Program-made: the position numbers and the translations under genes
In this document: positions 45,650 to 57,596 of the stretch, one piece after another
How positions within the stretch are numbered: the stretch's first letter is position 1
Layout of the letters: each line of letters begins with the position of its first letter
NCBI GenBank assembly: GCA_002110485.1
Contig: MOWL01000025.1
Coordinates: 186,001-250,000, forward strand
DNA: 64,000 nucleotides
DNA from: Emergomyces orientalis
Taxonomy: Eukaryota; Ascomycota; Eurotiomycetes; Onygenales; Ajellomycetaceae
Direction: 5' to 3'
Notes under the pieces: generated by a model
The model's input: only the letters and a program-made list of their open reading frames with translations
What the model was told of the DNA's origin: nothing
Databases searched by the model: none

Positions 45650-48600
45650 ATGGCACTTCCCTACATCGATACCCCACGAACCGAAATCGATGCGAACGCG
45701 ACCTATATGACCAATGGCTTCCGGAGCGCTGCACGAAACAATTTATCGGCTTTAGACTCCGTTGAAAACTCATTTCAGTCGCCTTCCAAAGATCACGATT
45801 TAATCAAAGGCCTCGAAAGTGGGCGAAGTCGAAAGCGCTCTGAATTTAGCCTGAAAACTCCTAGAGCGGGTTCAAGACTGAATCCAACAAGAAATGCCCT
45901 CCATGACCGGCGCAATCTTCCGACCATGCCCCCTGCAAACGGAGAATTTACCCCGATGTTGAACAGTGTCGCTAAGAATAATTTTATCCGACATAATAAT
46001 TCCACGCGTCGGCGCTCTGAGCCAGAAACACCAGCTGTTCTGAGAAATGGATATCGAAGTAATGGCAATACCCCGGGGTTGCCGAACATGGATATGACTG
46101 GCTATGGTGATGACTCGACGAACCTTGAGGTTGACCCTACTCCCGTTCCACAGATGGCTAGCAGCAGCGCCCAAAGTACTCCTCTACCCACGCTACCAGG
46201 CAGGAATGGCACTGTTGTTGGGGACGGACACAATATGATGACATTAAGGGAACAAGAAAATGTACTCCTTCTAGCTTTTGCTTTGCACTTAGTAGAAATT
46301 GCTACGTAGATCACTAACATTTTCAATTGGGTTGCAGGTTATTAATAAACTCGATAAAGAGAATTTCGGTCTGAAATTAAAGATACATTTCTTGGAGCAG
46401 AACTTTAAGTTGGCGAAACCTGAATTTGCCCAAGCCGCAATACAAGAAAACACGGAACTCAAAGTCACGAAACTCACGATGGAAAGGGATTTACATCAAT
46501 GCAAGAAAAGCCTTCGACGCGCAGAGCAGGATCTGGCAGGATGCCAGGTGGAGTTGCAAGAGCTTCAGGCAAACGCAAGACGAAGACATGTCAATGAAGA
46601 TCTTCAGAGAGAATTAGACCAATTGCGCGAAGATTTGGACGGTAAAGAAAATGAACTTCATGAGTTGCAAGAAGAGCTGGAATCCGCGAAAGAGAATGAG
46701 TCAGAGAGGATACAGCAACTTCGGGATGAGATACAAGACCTGCAATATGACCTTAGACAGAAGAATGACCTTGTTGAAAACCAAGAGGTCGAGATTGAAA
46801 ACTTGAAGGAAAAGCAGCAAAATGAGAATAGTTCCGTTGCTGAACTTGAAGCCGAACTTCAACGGGCCAAGGAGCAGTTAGAGGACCTCCAAAGCAGTCT
46901 AGAACAAGCCAAGTCGGAAACAAGGGAAGCAAAATCAAAGTGTGAAGAAGCCGTTGAAGAAAAGGAACAGGCCGTGGAAGATTTAAAGGAGCTTCAAGAC
47001 GAAATGACCGACAAATCCTTCTACACCAAGGGACTCAGCCGCCAACTAGAGGAAAAAGCGCACAGGTTAGAAGACGAACTTAACAAACTCCGGAAAGAGT
47101 ACAATGTACTAGAGGAAAATTTACAGAATAAGACTCGGGAGGTAGCCAAGTTTGAAGAGGAGATTGAAGGCCTCAAAGAGGAGCTATCCGCTGAGAAAGC
47201 AAGAATGCAGGACGATCTTGATTTAGCTCATCATGAGAGGGATATTGCAAGAAGGGAACGGGACGACATTTCAGAACGTCTGCACCTCGCTGACGACGAT
47301 ATTCGAAGTGGAGAGAATGCAAACGAGGTCCTGAAAACTCGCCACGATGCCCTTACCAGCGAGTCTGCTAGCCTGCAGCGAGATTTGACCCAAGCCAAAG
47401 CCAGAATCTCGAATCTAGAAGAGCAAATGGAGGTGGAAAGGGACCAATTCATGAACGACACAGACGAACTCCGGTTGCAACATAGGGTTCAACTCGATCA
47501 ACTACATGATGAGATAGAGGCCCTAAAGCACGACATTGAGGATCGAGAAGGTCAACATGCGGCAGATAGAGATAGGTGGGACAGTCTGAAACGGAATTTG
47601 GAACTCCAAAAAGAAAAGGTCGAACAACAAGCTGCCGGGTACAAACGGACAATAGATAAACTGCAGAATGTCGAGACAACCCTATCTGGACGAGAAGGAA
47701 AGCTCCAAAATATCATCGAAAGCGAAAAGCAACGCCATCTGCAAGACGAGGAGTTACTGAACCGCCAAATCAAAGAGCTTAATGATGATATTGCATCTAG
47801 GCGCCAAGCTGCTGAAAGCCAGAGGCAGGAACTTCTGAGCGTTAAAGAGGAATTAAGGGCGGCTAGACGGGAAGAAAGCAGCTTAAGAGAGAAATTACAA
47901 GGGCTAGAAGACGAGATTGTAGTCTTGCAAGCTACTCTTGAAGAAGAGCGAGCCTTTGCCGGGAATCAGCAAAAATCGGGTACTTCAGATTTGGAGAAAC
48001 AGCTACAAGCAGCTAATAAAGAGAGACAGGATGCTCGGGATAAGCTAGCCAATGCGAACATCGAAATTCATAATCTACGCATGTCATCTGCCGAACTGGA
48101 AGCTGAGCGTGATGAATTGCAAAGCCAGATTAATCGGATTCAAGGCCAAGTCGATGATACTTACCGTCTTGATCAGGAAAAGATTGACCTCCGTAAATTT
48201 AAGCTGAGACTCGAAAACGATTTGAACCGCCTGAAAGATGAAAAGAGAGCTTTGCTGGAAACCAAAGATAAACTACAAATCGATCTTGACAACGAGATCG
48301 ATCGGGCAGCGGCGGAGGAGAATCGTCTTTCTGCAGAAATTGACCAACTGCAAGATAAGCTATTCATTTCATCAGAAAGACGCGATCGTGAGCTCGTCGC
48401 TACCAGAAACAAAGCTGAGCGACTTGAACTACGTACTCAAGAACTTGAAACTCTCCTGAACAATCAGGCTTCTCCTCGTGCGGAAGCGTCTACATCACCC
48501 GACTTTTCAATTCTGCGACGAAGTCTTGAAGATGCGCGACACCAAGAGAGGGCTGCACTCCAACGTGAATCGGCACTCAAGGCCTCTATCCGGGAACTGA

Positions 48601-49537
48601 AAGCGCGCATCGTGGAATTGGAACGGGAAAATCATGAACTCAAAGCCAAGGAGCTGAGTGCCCACTCTCCCAGTAAATCTCCTTCGGCGTCGCTTAAAGT
48701 CCAAGAGGAGCTTCGAAACCTCCGCGGTCAACTTCTCGACATGCACAAATCCATGAAAAATCTAAAAACCCAAAACCACGAATTACAGCACGCCGCGGTA
48801 AACGAAGAAGAGCGTAAAGATCTGCATGAGTTGCTAAAATCCTCGACCCTCGAAGCCGAATCTCTAGCGGTGCGACTTTCTGAGCGTGACGCCCGTGTCA
48901 ATGAATTGAGAACACACCTCCGCAGAGTCCGTGACGAGCGCGCCCTCTCAATTAAGAAGGCAGATGTAGTGCATCGCGAGCTAGAGTCGTTACAGGACCG
49001 ATACGAGGCTCTACTGGATGAGTTGACGCAGCATTCAGAACGAAAAGGAAGACATGCCAAGGAAATCAAGGGCTTAGGCAAGGAGATTATGTGGTTAAGG
49101 GCCCGATTGGTCCGGGAGGAGAAGTTCCGCAGGGACCTTGCGTGGAGTAAGGGACTTATGGAATTGGGTGAACGGGTTCGGATTGCCTGGTATGTTAGAA
49201 CATCAAAATTCTTCCCCTTTGGACAAAAATGGGGGTTTTTTTTTTCCTAACTACGGACACGACTAACATGAATTTTACCCTTTTTTTCCCCCACAGTAAC
49301 GAAACTGATCTTCAAATGATCGCCGAAATGGGAGTGAAACCTCATAGCCCCCGACCGAAATTTAACCCCCGTCTAAAACTCAAAGCTGTAGCAAGCACAA
49401 TCTTGGCTATCTGTCGTATGCAGAAGATGAGTGCCGAATGGAGCAAATCAAAGAGTCTTGGCGAAGGTCTTCGGAAAGCGAAGGTGGAGGTATTGAAGAA
49501 ACGAGAGAGTATGAGAAGGAAAGCACGGAATGACTGA
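45650..49537 (+). CDS. PCP1: Spindle-pole-body gamma-tubulin receptor, Pcp1/PcpA type
   Basis: Exons 45650-46261, 46338-49189 and 49297-49537 give 1234 residues. The N-terminal 190 residues are disordered and basic. The splice joins TLREQEN to VINKLDKENFGLKLKIHFLEQ, the centrosomin motif 1 (CM1) that binds and activates gamma-tubulin complexes (about 197-235). Nearly 900 residues of uninterrupted heptad coiled coil follow. The last about 100 residues (LQMIAEMGVKP, then RLKLKAVASTILAICRMQKM) form a PACT-type calmodulin/centrosome-targeting domain. CM1 plus PACT marks the pericentrin-like Spc110/Pcp1/PcpA class rather than Mto1/ApsB, which ends differently. It should sit at the inner spindle pole body and anchor nuclear microtubules. 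Its length is close to PcpA of Aspergillus. Confidence 0.9.
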
Positions 49538-50331
49538 TACAGTATTTTGATACGTTCTGTCAATAATTTCCTTTTTCAGTTCTTCCGCTCTGTTCCCTGG
49601 CTTCTGTTCGATTTTGCAATTTTCTCGATTTTTAGCGATTGGATTGGATTGGATTACCTGCTCAATGTTCGGACTTTCTTACCAAGGACCTTGGAGGTTC
49701 TTTTTGCCTGGTGTTTATGGGGTTTTCGACTTGTTGCTCTACGGAGCTTCTTTCCTCTGTCCTTTCTCGTTTATCACCGTGATTGCATTCTGATGTCTTC
49801 GCGCTTCTCTTGTTTGGGCGGTTTTGCCTGCTTGATAGGCACGCCCTATATATGAAATAAATTGACGATGACTACTTTTCCTCATCCTGGTGTATTTTTA
49901 TTTTGTTATATAATCTGAAGGCATAATTATGCAATGTAGAGCTCATTCACAGCCGGCTAAAATGAACAAAAGGGGGCTGGATATAGGTAGACGATAGAGA
50001 TAGATCATACCATCCAACGTAACTTGAAATAACGGACCCAACAGCGAGAAATAATCCTCGGGAGAAAAGGAGGCACAGGCATGTCAAAATGACATATTGA
50101 ATATTGTCGTCTCCTAGAGAGAGGCGCTATGTCAAAAATATTCCATCCAATTGCGAAATGGTAAAGCAGCAAAAAAGGCAACCAATATTGATAAAAAAAG
50201 ATTAAAAAAGAGGGCTTAGTAATCCCCCCATAATTCATTTCGCTCATCATAACTTGAAAAGGCGCCTCATAACATCAAAAGAAGCCACAAGTATACTCTA
50301 TATAAAAACGCAAACAAACACATATAATATA
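49538..50331. other. Convergent 3' region PCP1 / VPS4
   Basis: 794 bp, T-rich on the PCP1 side and A-rich on the VPS4 side, with a short GGATT repeat at about 49640-49656. A 102-codon frame at 49547 is a composition artefact. Confidence 0.55.
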
Positions 50332-51917
50332 TCACGATCCTTCACTGCCAAACTCGGCCGTCCATTCGTTATTCTTCTTCAAATCATCTTCGCTCACGGT
50401 AGGACGCGAAGACTTCAACGCCTTGATGAAATCTCTAAGTAGAAGGGGTGGCTCGAGGAGTTTGTCAGATTCGATGTCCACCCATGTCATTTCCGTTGCT
50501 CCGGCGTCGCCTGGCGAACATGGAGTAAACTTCTCTTGCCCGTCGACGGTTACCTGGATGGGTTTCTGTTAGAATCTCGTAATAAACTCGTTTTTGTGCC
50601 TGTATCGAATAGGGCAGGCTGGGAGAGGAGGAAGACTAAATACCTTTTTATAGTGGGTTGCGGTTTGGATTTTGCGGATAGGTTGCATGAGGGCATCTTG
50701 GACAACGACGCTGATATCGCTTCCGGAGTATCCCTCACTCATCTCAGCAAGTTGTCGATAGTCCACATTCGTCAGCTGGCACGGGGTGCCTCCAACATTT
50801 AACATGAACATCTTCATCCTTGCCCGAAGGTCTGGGAGCCCGATGTGGACTCTCCGTTGGAATCGTCTCCTGATAGCAATGTCTAGCTGCCAGGGAATAT
50901 TTGTGGCTCCGAGGACTAAGATTCCTTCGGAATCTTTGCCAACACCTTGCATTTGTACGAGTAGTTCTGTCTTTATACGACGGGAGGCTTCTGACTCTCC
51001 TTCACCACGAGGACCGCAGAGGGCATCCACCTCGTCGATAAATATTATTGCTGGTCTACTCTCACGGGCCATATTAAACAGTTGCTTGACGAGCCTGAAG
51101 GTTGAAATTAGACACATTTCCAGACAAGATAATAAAGCCCACGGTCAAATTAATTGCGGGGGCGCAAGAGAATATTCTCCCTACCTTTCACTTTCGCCCA
51201 TCCACTTGGAAACCAAATCACTACTGCTTACACTGAAAAAAGTGCTATTGGCTTCCGTGGCTACCGCCTTGGCGAGGTACGACTTTCCAGTCCCCGGTGG
51301 CCCATAAAGTAATATGGCCTTCCAAGGTTGCCTTTGGCCTGTGAAAAGATGAGGAAATTTCATGGGCATGATAACCGCCTCTTTCAGAGCTTCTTTCGCC
51401 TGATCGAGACCAGCAACGTCCTCCCACTTAACGTTGGGTTTATCAGATAATATAGATCCAGCTAGGGCACCTCGTAGCTTTTTCGCTTCAGCGTCTTCGT
51501 CGTCATCGTCCTTTCTAATCCAGGCGGCAAATGTTAGATGGTACCTTTGTAAACAAAGACCTCAAAGCAGAATAGATACACAAAACATACAAAATCTAGA
51601 GAACAGGGATAAACTTACGCTCCCTTCCCACTACCATGTGCGACTTTCCCATTCGCGCCCACAGCACTAGGCTTTTTCCGGTTATCATTGCCCGCCAGGT
51701 GGTTTTTCAGTTTTTCAGCCCTTTCCATATATTCCCCGGTCTTCGCACGAATCATCTCCTTCGATTTTGGGTTCTTCTCCCATTTCAAGGCGAGCATGAA
51801 CAGTTCGAGGGCAGAGTAATAGGTCTGGTAAGCTTTTTCATATTCGCCGGCGTTGTCATGTTCGATCGCCTTTTTCACGGTGTCTATGGCCCGTCCAAGG
51901 AAATCTGTATTACTCAT
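50332..51917 (-). CDS. VPS4: Vacuolar protein sorting-associated AAA ATPase VPS4
   Basis: Disassembles ESCRT-III filaments at endosomes, enabling multivesicular-body sorting and abscission. Exons 51917-51619, 51514-51185, 51094-50644 and 50553-50332 give 433 residues, the usual size. The N-terminal MIT domain (about 1-75: MSNTDFLGRAIDTVKKAIEH, YEKAYQTYYSALELFM) binds ESCRT-III tails. After an acidic linker comes the AAA core: VKWEDVAGLDQAKEALKEAV, Walker A GPPGTGKS (171-178), Walker B IIFIDEVDAL, sensor GATNIPW and the arginine-finger segment IRRRFQRRVHIGLPD. The C-terminal part includes the Vps4 beta domain and ends FGSEGS. Splice joins restore GESERLVKQLFN and HYKKVTVDGQEKF. It is head to head with prefoldin 6. 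Confidence 0.97.
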
Positions 51918-52417
51918 TGTGACAAACTATGTCTATAATTCTTATCGACCGGCCTTTATAATATGGACCTCTGGATGCCTTGGGATACGATTCGAGTTCC
52001 CCCTCGTCTTGGTGTTTGGGCGAATGGGAAAGTAACCCCGAGCGAACGAAGCAAAAGGCGGAGGGGAGGGGGCGGAATGAGGGTCTGATGCCGCAAAAAA
52101 ATGGTAATTATTGAAGCTGGCGATATCCTGTAACTCTAAATGCCAAGTTAAATAAGTGGAGAGCAGGGACAGTTGTTGCTGGGAGGTGGAAGTGGTTGTG
52201 TTTTCTGATGAGATGCCTGGTAAACGAAAGTGAAGTTGAGCGATGTCATCAACAAAAGCAACCGCTCCGCGCTAGTGCCGTCGCCGTCGAGATGTAAGGT
52301 TGACAACATCCTGCCATGAAAATCTTCCTGAAGGACCATAACTAAAAAGAAACCAGGAAAATAGTCCGTGTCTCAACAATAATATTAATATACAACATCT
52401 CTCTCTATATCGGTATC
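51918..52417. promoter_or_regulatory. Divergent promoter VPS4 / prefoldin 6
   Basis: 500 bp between head-to-head starts. A purine-rich GAGGGGAGGGGGCGG-like stretch lies at 52060-52075. No gene. Confidence 0.5.
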
Positions 52418-53137
52418 ATGGCGGATCCGCAGAAACAGCTCCAGGCTCTTAGCGATGAGTACCAGAAATTCGAAACAGGTCCGTACATCAACATCCCCTC
52501 TCCATGAAATACACTTACTAACGACCCATTATCATGCTACCACAGAGCTCCAGGAGATTGTACAAGCCCGTGAAAAACTAGAGGCGCAGCAGCAGGAGAA
52601 TAAAAGTGTTCAGAAGGTGTGGAAAAGACTGCATTCCATAAAAGTATTGATCTTGATTGGGATATCAAGTTAACATATTCTCCAATTCTTCCCCTACACA
52701 GGAATTCAACTCCCTCGACAGCGACGCGAATATATACAAACTAGTTGGCCCGATTCTTCTCAAGCAAGATAAGCGCGATGCCATGATGGCGGTAGACGGG
52801 CGTCTGGATTTTATTGAAAAGGAGATGTATGCCCACACCGTGCATTTTTCTCTCTTGGGGGAGAAAGCGGACTCGTCCAATTTACAAGGAGCAATTGCTT
52901 TGTCTATCAAAATGCATCACTAACCTCAGAGATGAAATAAATTAGAACTCGAATCGAGAAGCAAATAAATGATATTCAAGAGCAAAGTGAAAAAAAGAAG
53001 ATTGAGGTGTGCCTTGCCATCGATCAACATGTCATTTTTACAGGCAACCTGTCTAACCCATTCTCTCCCACCAGATTATCCAACTACAAACACAATTACA
53101 AGAGCAACAGCAACAAGTAGGCACAGCTACCGCCTGA
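52418..53137 (+). CDS. YKE2: Prefoldin subunit 6
   Basis: Beta-type subunit of prefoldin, which delivers nascent actin and tubulin to the CCT chaperonin. Five small exons, 52418-52478, 52546-52616, 52702-52826, 52946-53006 and 53075-53137, give 126 residues, so no single frame reveals the gene. Joined, it reads MADPQKQLQALSDEYQKFET, ELQEIVQAREKLEAQQQEN, EFNSLDSDANIYKLVGPILL and DKRDAMMAVDGRLDFIEKE, the classic helix-beta hairpin-helix of prefoldin beta. The end is glutamine-rich (QLQTQLQEQQQQ). All four introns have standard ends, and phase is kept throughout. It partners functionally with CCT6, also in this window but not adjacent. Confidence 0.93.
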
Positions 53138-53877
53138 TTGTGGCCAAGCAAGTCACAATTTTATATAGCATAATGATTTGATGCCTGGTTCCCTTTTGCA
53201 TGGGACCTCCCATATCTTCTCGCCCGAACACTCACCGATAACGAAACCGTTCCGAGCTTGGGGATTTAATCCGACTGTATGGTCTCCTGGGGACGATCTA
53301 GTTTAAATTCCCTATAAGGGGCCTCATTATGCTTCAAAATCTAGATTCAAAACTGGACTTACTGGGACCTAATACGCATCACAATGACGGATCTAGGAGA
53401 TGGTAAATGCAATGGGTCGCAAGAAACGGAAATTACCATTTGGGGCGTTTTGCAAAAGGGTTACAAACGGCGTATTTGTTTGGCGGGCCATTTTAGATGC
53501 ATATAGCATGCGTCTGTATTTCTTTTAGAATTGCGTGGTTGATGTGTTATGCCGATAAAAGGAGGGCAACTTTTACAAGCTTATATCGCTACATGCATAC
53601 CCGCAAGTTGCGGTCGCCTAACAGTGCTTACCACATTCTATGTCAAGAAACGAAAATGCTATCTGTCAAAAAGGATTTTTACCTATTTATGCAAATGTTA
53701 TCGCTCTCCCGCCAGTCTATACCCCCCGAACACTGATAATTTCCCACTTTGACCCATTTGACTCAGGAGGAAAAAGAAAGAAAAAATGAAATGAAATGAA
53801 ATGGAACGCACATTCCAGGAAACAAATACAATTCGTCTATCCCTACCCCGATACTACACCATGCAACGTAGATCATT
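53138..53877. other. Convergent 3' region, prefoldin 6 / iPGM
   Basis: 740 bp without a gene. It contains a short (AAATG)n microsatellite at 53783-53803. Frames of 67-79 codons around 53500-53750 are not coding-like. Confidence 0.55.
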
Positions 53878-55688
53878 CTAAACCTTGACAAGAAGGCTAT
53901 GTCCGGTCATTTCCTCGGGTTGTTCGATGCCCATGGCCGCGAGGATAGTTGGTGCGACATCACCCAAAACACCACCGGACTTCTTCAAACTCCATCCCTC
54001 TGGGGAATTGGCCATGATGAAAGGGACTTTGTTGGTCGTGTGTGATGTCTTGGGTGTTCCTTCAGCATTCTTCATCTCTTCGGCGTTTCTGTACCAGAGC
54101 TGTTAGCACTCCGGATATATTGAAAGCGCGTCACATCAAAATTCGAAAGGAGAATAGAAAAAGATACATACCCATGATCTGCCGTGACAAAAAGAACATA
54201 TCCATTCTCCTTGCAAGCTTCGAAAACTCTCCCGATAGCCTTATCCGTGGCGGTAACGGCCTCGATAGCAGCTTCATACACCCCAGTATGCCCCACCATA
54301 TCCGGCGGGGCGAAATTGTTCATCAAGAACTCGAATTTCTTCTCCCCAATACGTTCAGCAAGTTTATCTGCCACGGGGCCAGCGCTCATTTTCGGATCAA
54401 GGTCATAGGTTGCTACTTTGGGGGATGGAATTAACTCCCGGTCCTCTCCGGGGAACTGCTTCTCGACACCGCCGTTGAAGAAGAAGGTGACGTGCGCGTA
54501 TTTCTCCGTCTCGGCGACGTGGCATTGTTTGAGGCCTTGCTTGCCCAACCATTCCGCGAGAACATTGCCCATGTGCTGTGGGGGGAAGGCGATGGGGAAT
54601 TTATAGTCGGTCTTGTATTGGGTCATAGTGGTGATGGAGATGTTTTTGGGGTAGGGGAAGTTTGGCTTTGGGGACCGGTCGACGTCTCCAAGGAGTTGCG
54701 TTATTTCCCGTACACGGTCGGAACGGTAGTTGAAGAAGAAGAGCGTGTCGTTGTCTTTATATTCAAGTAAGTATTTGGCCGAAATAACATGTGTGGTAAA
54801 GTGAAAAGTACCTTGGATTCTCCTCTCATTTCCTCCAACAATAATCGGCTTCAAAAATTCATCGTTCTCCCCTTTCTCATATCTCTCTTTGATGGTCTTG
54901 ACCGGATCCGTGGACTCCTCCCCTCCTTCGCCAGTAACGAGCCCCTTCATAGCAATCTCAACACGGTCCCACCTCTTATCGCGATCCATAGCAAAATATC
55001 TTCCAACCACTGTTGCCAACTCACCAACACCCAATTCTTTCGTCTTATCAAGCAACTGCTGCATATATCCAGCCGCGCTCTTGGGATCCGTATCCCTCCC
55101 ATCACCAAAGAAATGAATAAAGACCTTAGGAACCTGCAATTCCTTGGCCACCTGCAGTAGCCCAAACAAATGATTTATGTGCGAATGGACACCGCCATCA
55201 GAAATCAGACCAAGAAGATGCAGTCGCCCATTGCCGTCTTTCGCCTTCTGAAACGACTTGACGATGTTCTCGGTCTTGTTCAACTCTCCATTCTTCAGGG
55301 TTTGGTCGATGCGCACGACATCTTGCCAGACCACGCGGCCTGCGCCAATGTTCAGATGGCCCACCTCGCTGTTTCCCATGAGGCCCTCTGGGAGGCCGAC
55401 AGCGAAGGAGGAGGCATCGAGCTCGGTGTAGCCTTGTGCGGTTTTGGAATTCGATTCCGCGAATGAAGTCATGATAGGGGCGTCCGCTGCGGCGATGGCG
55501 TCTCCATCGGGAGGGGAGTCGGGACCAGCAACACCCCAGCCGTCAATCACGACTGTTGAAGGCCAACATTAGTGTTAATCAAAAAATTATTCTTCTAAAA
55601 AAAGATGATAAAGGGGCTTAGTAGACCAATTGGGGCAGGAGGGCAAAAAAAACGTACTCAACACTGCTTTTTGGTCGACCTTGGCCAT
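53878..55688 (-). CDS. gpmI: 2,3-bisphosphoglycerate-independent phosphoglycerate mutase
   Basis: Interconverts 3- and 2-phosphoglycerate in glycolysis using two Mn2+ ions, unrelated to the cofactor-dependent enzyme of yeast. Exons 55688-55658, 55552-54812, 54754-54172 and 54088-53878 give 521 residues. The start MAKVDQKAVLIVIDGWG carries the first metal aspartate. The phosphoserine segment is GLPEGLMGNSEVGHLNIGAGR, the metal-binding C-terminal segment FVTADHGNAEEM. Other family blocks are HLLGLISDGGVHSH, HFFGDGRDT, YFAMDRDKRWDR, FFFNYRSDR and NNFAPPDMVGHTG. Intron 2 (54755-54811) is 57 nt with no stop in frame; removing it restores RIQDNDTLFFFNYRSDR. The position of the conserved serine and all metal-ligand blocks look intact. 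Confidence 0.96.
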
Positions 55689-56244
55689 TGTGACCAGGAA
55701 TGTCAAGGTGGATAGAGAACTAGTAAATAGATGTTTCCAATTGAGCAATTTGAATGCAGCAATAGTTATATTTTCGCAGAGAAATTGCGTAGAGATGTGA
55801 GTGTAGCCAGAGCAGCAAATGTTGGCGGGGGAGGGGCATTTTTCTAGTGTTAAATATATTCGGGTGTAGTCAGCTTGGTTTGTCCTCGACGTCACCGAAC
55901 CAGAAAGGGATGAAAACAACAACAACAGCCAACAGCCAACAGCCAACAACCAACACGGTTTGCTCCAGAATTGGCATCACAGCACGCGTTACAGCTCCCG
56001 ACCCGCGAACAAAGATATATATAACGGGCCGAATATTCTCCGCTAATTGAAGAATAAATCATCCGTATCAGTCCCTCCTCACCAAACTTGCTGACCACCA
56101 CAGCGACTGGGGCGAAAACTGCGAAAATCTTCATTCCTCACCATCATATATGTTTACCACACCGGGAAATGAATTCTACACGTTGAACAAGCAGAACAGT
56201 ATAACTCAACAACCCGAAACGGACGGAATAACTCTGAAATAATA
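55689..56244. promoter_or_regulatory. Divergent promoter iPGM / MED9
   Basis: 556 bp shared upstream region. A small minisatellite (AACAAC followed by three CAGCCAA units) lies at about 55915-55952. No gene; frames here are short and repeat-driven. Confidence 0.5.
55915..55952. repeat. AAC/CAGCCAA minisatellite
   Basis: Four AAC triplets merge into three tandem CAGCCAA units and a degenerate copy, in the shared iPGM/MED9 upstream region. Confidence 0.8.
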
Positions 56245-56907
56245 ATGGCGTCCTCGCGCACCCCCAACTCCACCTCCATCTCAGCTCCAAAAATCTCTTC
56301 CCTCCAACCCACAACAAACACTTCCTCTCCCGCAACACCAAGCTTCCACCACCAACTCCACCAACTCCAACTCCAACCGCAATCCCAGCCCCAGCCCCAA
56401 TCGCAACAGCAACAGCAACAGCAACAGCAACAAGACAACCCCCACCCCCCCCCCTTTCCCCCTCCGCAGACCTTCGATATCCTCCCCCCGCTCCACGACC
56501 TCCTCCTCCGCCTCGCTTCAAGCCCCTCAAACCCGCACCCACACACAGCAGACCCAACATCCGCAGGCGGCAACGGCGGCCCATCATCAGCTCCAGGACC
56601 AGGGCCGGGACCCAGAGGTCCATCTGCAAATGCAACCGCCACACGGTCAACAGCCATAGACACAGCTGCGGTGGCATTTTTGGACCCCAAATTATTACTG
56701 TCGGAAGCTAGCGCCGTGAAGATTCGGGTACAGAAGGCGAAGGCGGCGTTGGAGGCATTGCCGGATATGGAGCGGGGCGTGGCCGAGCAGGAAAAGGAGA
56801 TTGCGGGTTTGGAAGCGAGGATTGAGAGGCTGAGGGGGGTTATTGGGGAGTTTGGAAGGAGGAGTAGGGGGTTTGCGGGGGATCCGGGGGATCCAGGGAT
56901 GGGATAA
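56245..56907 (+). CDS. MED9: Mediator complex subunit 9
   Basis: Component of the Mediator middle module, which links activators to RNA polymerase II. Single exon, 220 residues, ATG at 56245. The N-terminus is low-complexity (Ser/Thr/Pro, then a glutamine run of about ten from CAG/CAA codons at 56401-56432). The Med9 segment starts FDILPPLHDLLLRLAS (about 78-93). It is followed, after a Gly/Pro-rich insert, by LDPKLLLSEASAVKIRVQKAKAAL and a coiled coil (EQEKEIAGLEARIERLRGVI, to about residue 207). The pairing of the LPPLHDLLLRL block with the C-terminal helix is typical of filamentous-fungal Med9. The insert and the Q run are likely length-variable. The tail is glycine-rich. Confidence 0.82.
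   Translation: MASSRTPNSTSISAPKISSLQPTTNTSSPATPSFHHQLHQLQLQPQSQPQPQSQQQQQQQQQQDNPHPPPFPPPQTFDILPPLHDLLLRLASSPSNPHPHTADPTSAGGNGGPSSAPGPGPGPRGPSANATATRSTAIDTAAVAFLDPKLLLSEASAVKIRVQKAKAALEALPDMERGVAEQEKEIAGLEARIERLRGVIGEFGRRSRGFAGDPGDPGMG
56401..56432 (+). repeat. CAG/CAA microsatellite encoding polyglutamine
   Basis: Alternating CAG and CAA codons in MED9 give an uninterrupted glutamine run; the frame is preserved by unit changes. Confidence 0.9.
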
Positions 56908-57596
56908 GATGGCGTTTTTGGATGGGGCTGTTATGGGAGGGAATTGTCGATGTTTTATTGATTTGGGGATATGCGTTGGCGCATGGGGCTTTTATTTTCC
57001 ATATCATCCGGGGATTTGGAGGGTTGGTTTTGGCGTAAATGATTTTACGGGCGGGAATTTATGGTAAGGGTAAGATGATAATAATAATAATAATACATCA
57101 ATTGGTTGATTGGATATTTGGTTTATTTTTTCTCTTGATATTAACTACCCTACCAGCTCCGTGGGCGGCAAGCTTTTTTCTGAAAGTAGATGAAATTAAC
57201 AGAAATGGGTGTATATGTGCGTATATCACCACGTGGACGGTTGAATTCATTTCCACGTAAGATATTTGCGAGCATTCTGACGATGAAATTCAGAGATGCC
57301 CAATGAGAGAAGATGAGGAAGGAGAATACAATGCTTTAAAAAATATAATAGACATAACCGCCCACCTGCGCCATGGATCGCTTGTTGAAAATCCATTTGA
57401 ACTCATACCCATCATGCAAATAATGCTCGTGGCTCTCATGTCAGGTTGAAAATAAATACCGGTTTTGTTTTCTCCCCACTCCATTTTCCATCACCTGTTT
57501 CCAATTTTGCTTTTAAATTCCGAGCCGTCAATTATAAATGCACTTGAGACGGCTGAAGCCAAAATATTCCGAAAGAATTGAATAGCGAAAGCTTTT
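56908..57596. other. Convergent 3' region MED9 / SHMT
   Basis: 689 bp, including an (ATA)n microsatellite at about 57076-57096. No gene or RNA seen. Confidence 0.55.

Noticed and set aside
49547..49855. 102-codon frame after PCP1
   Set aside because: Phe/Leu/Ser-rich product of a T-rich 3' flank.
56144..56690. Two minus-strand frames of 177 and 178 codons
   Set aside because: Glycine/cysteine/tryptophan-rich shadows of the CCA/CAG-rich MED9 coding strand.
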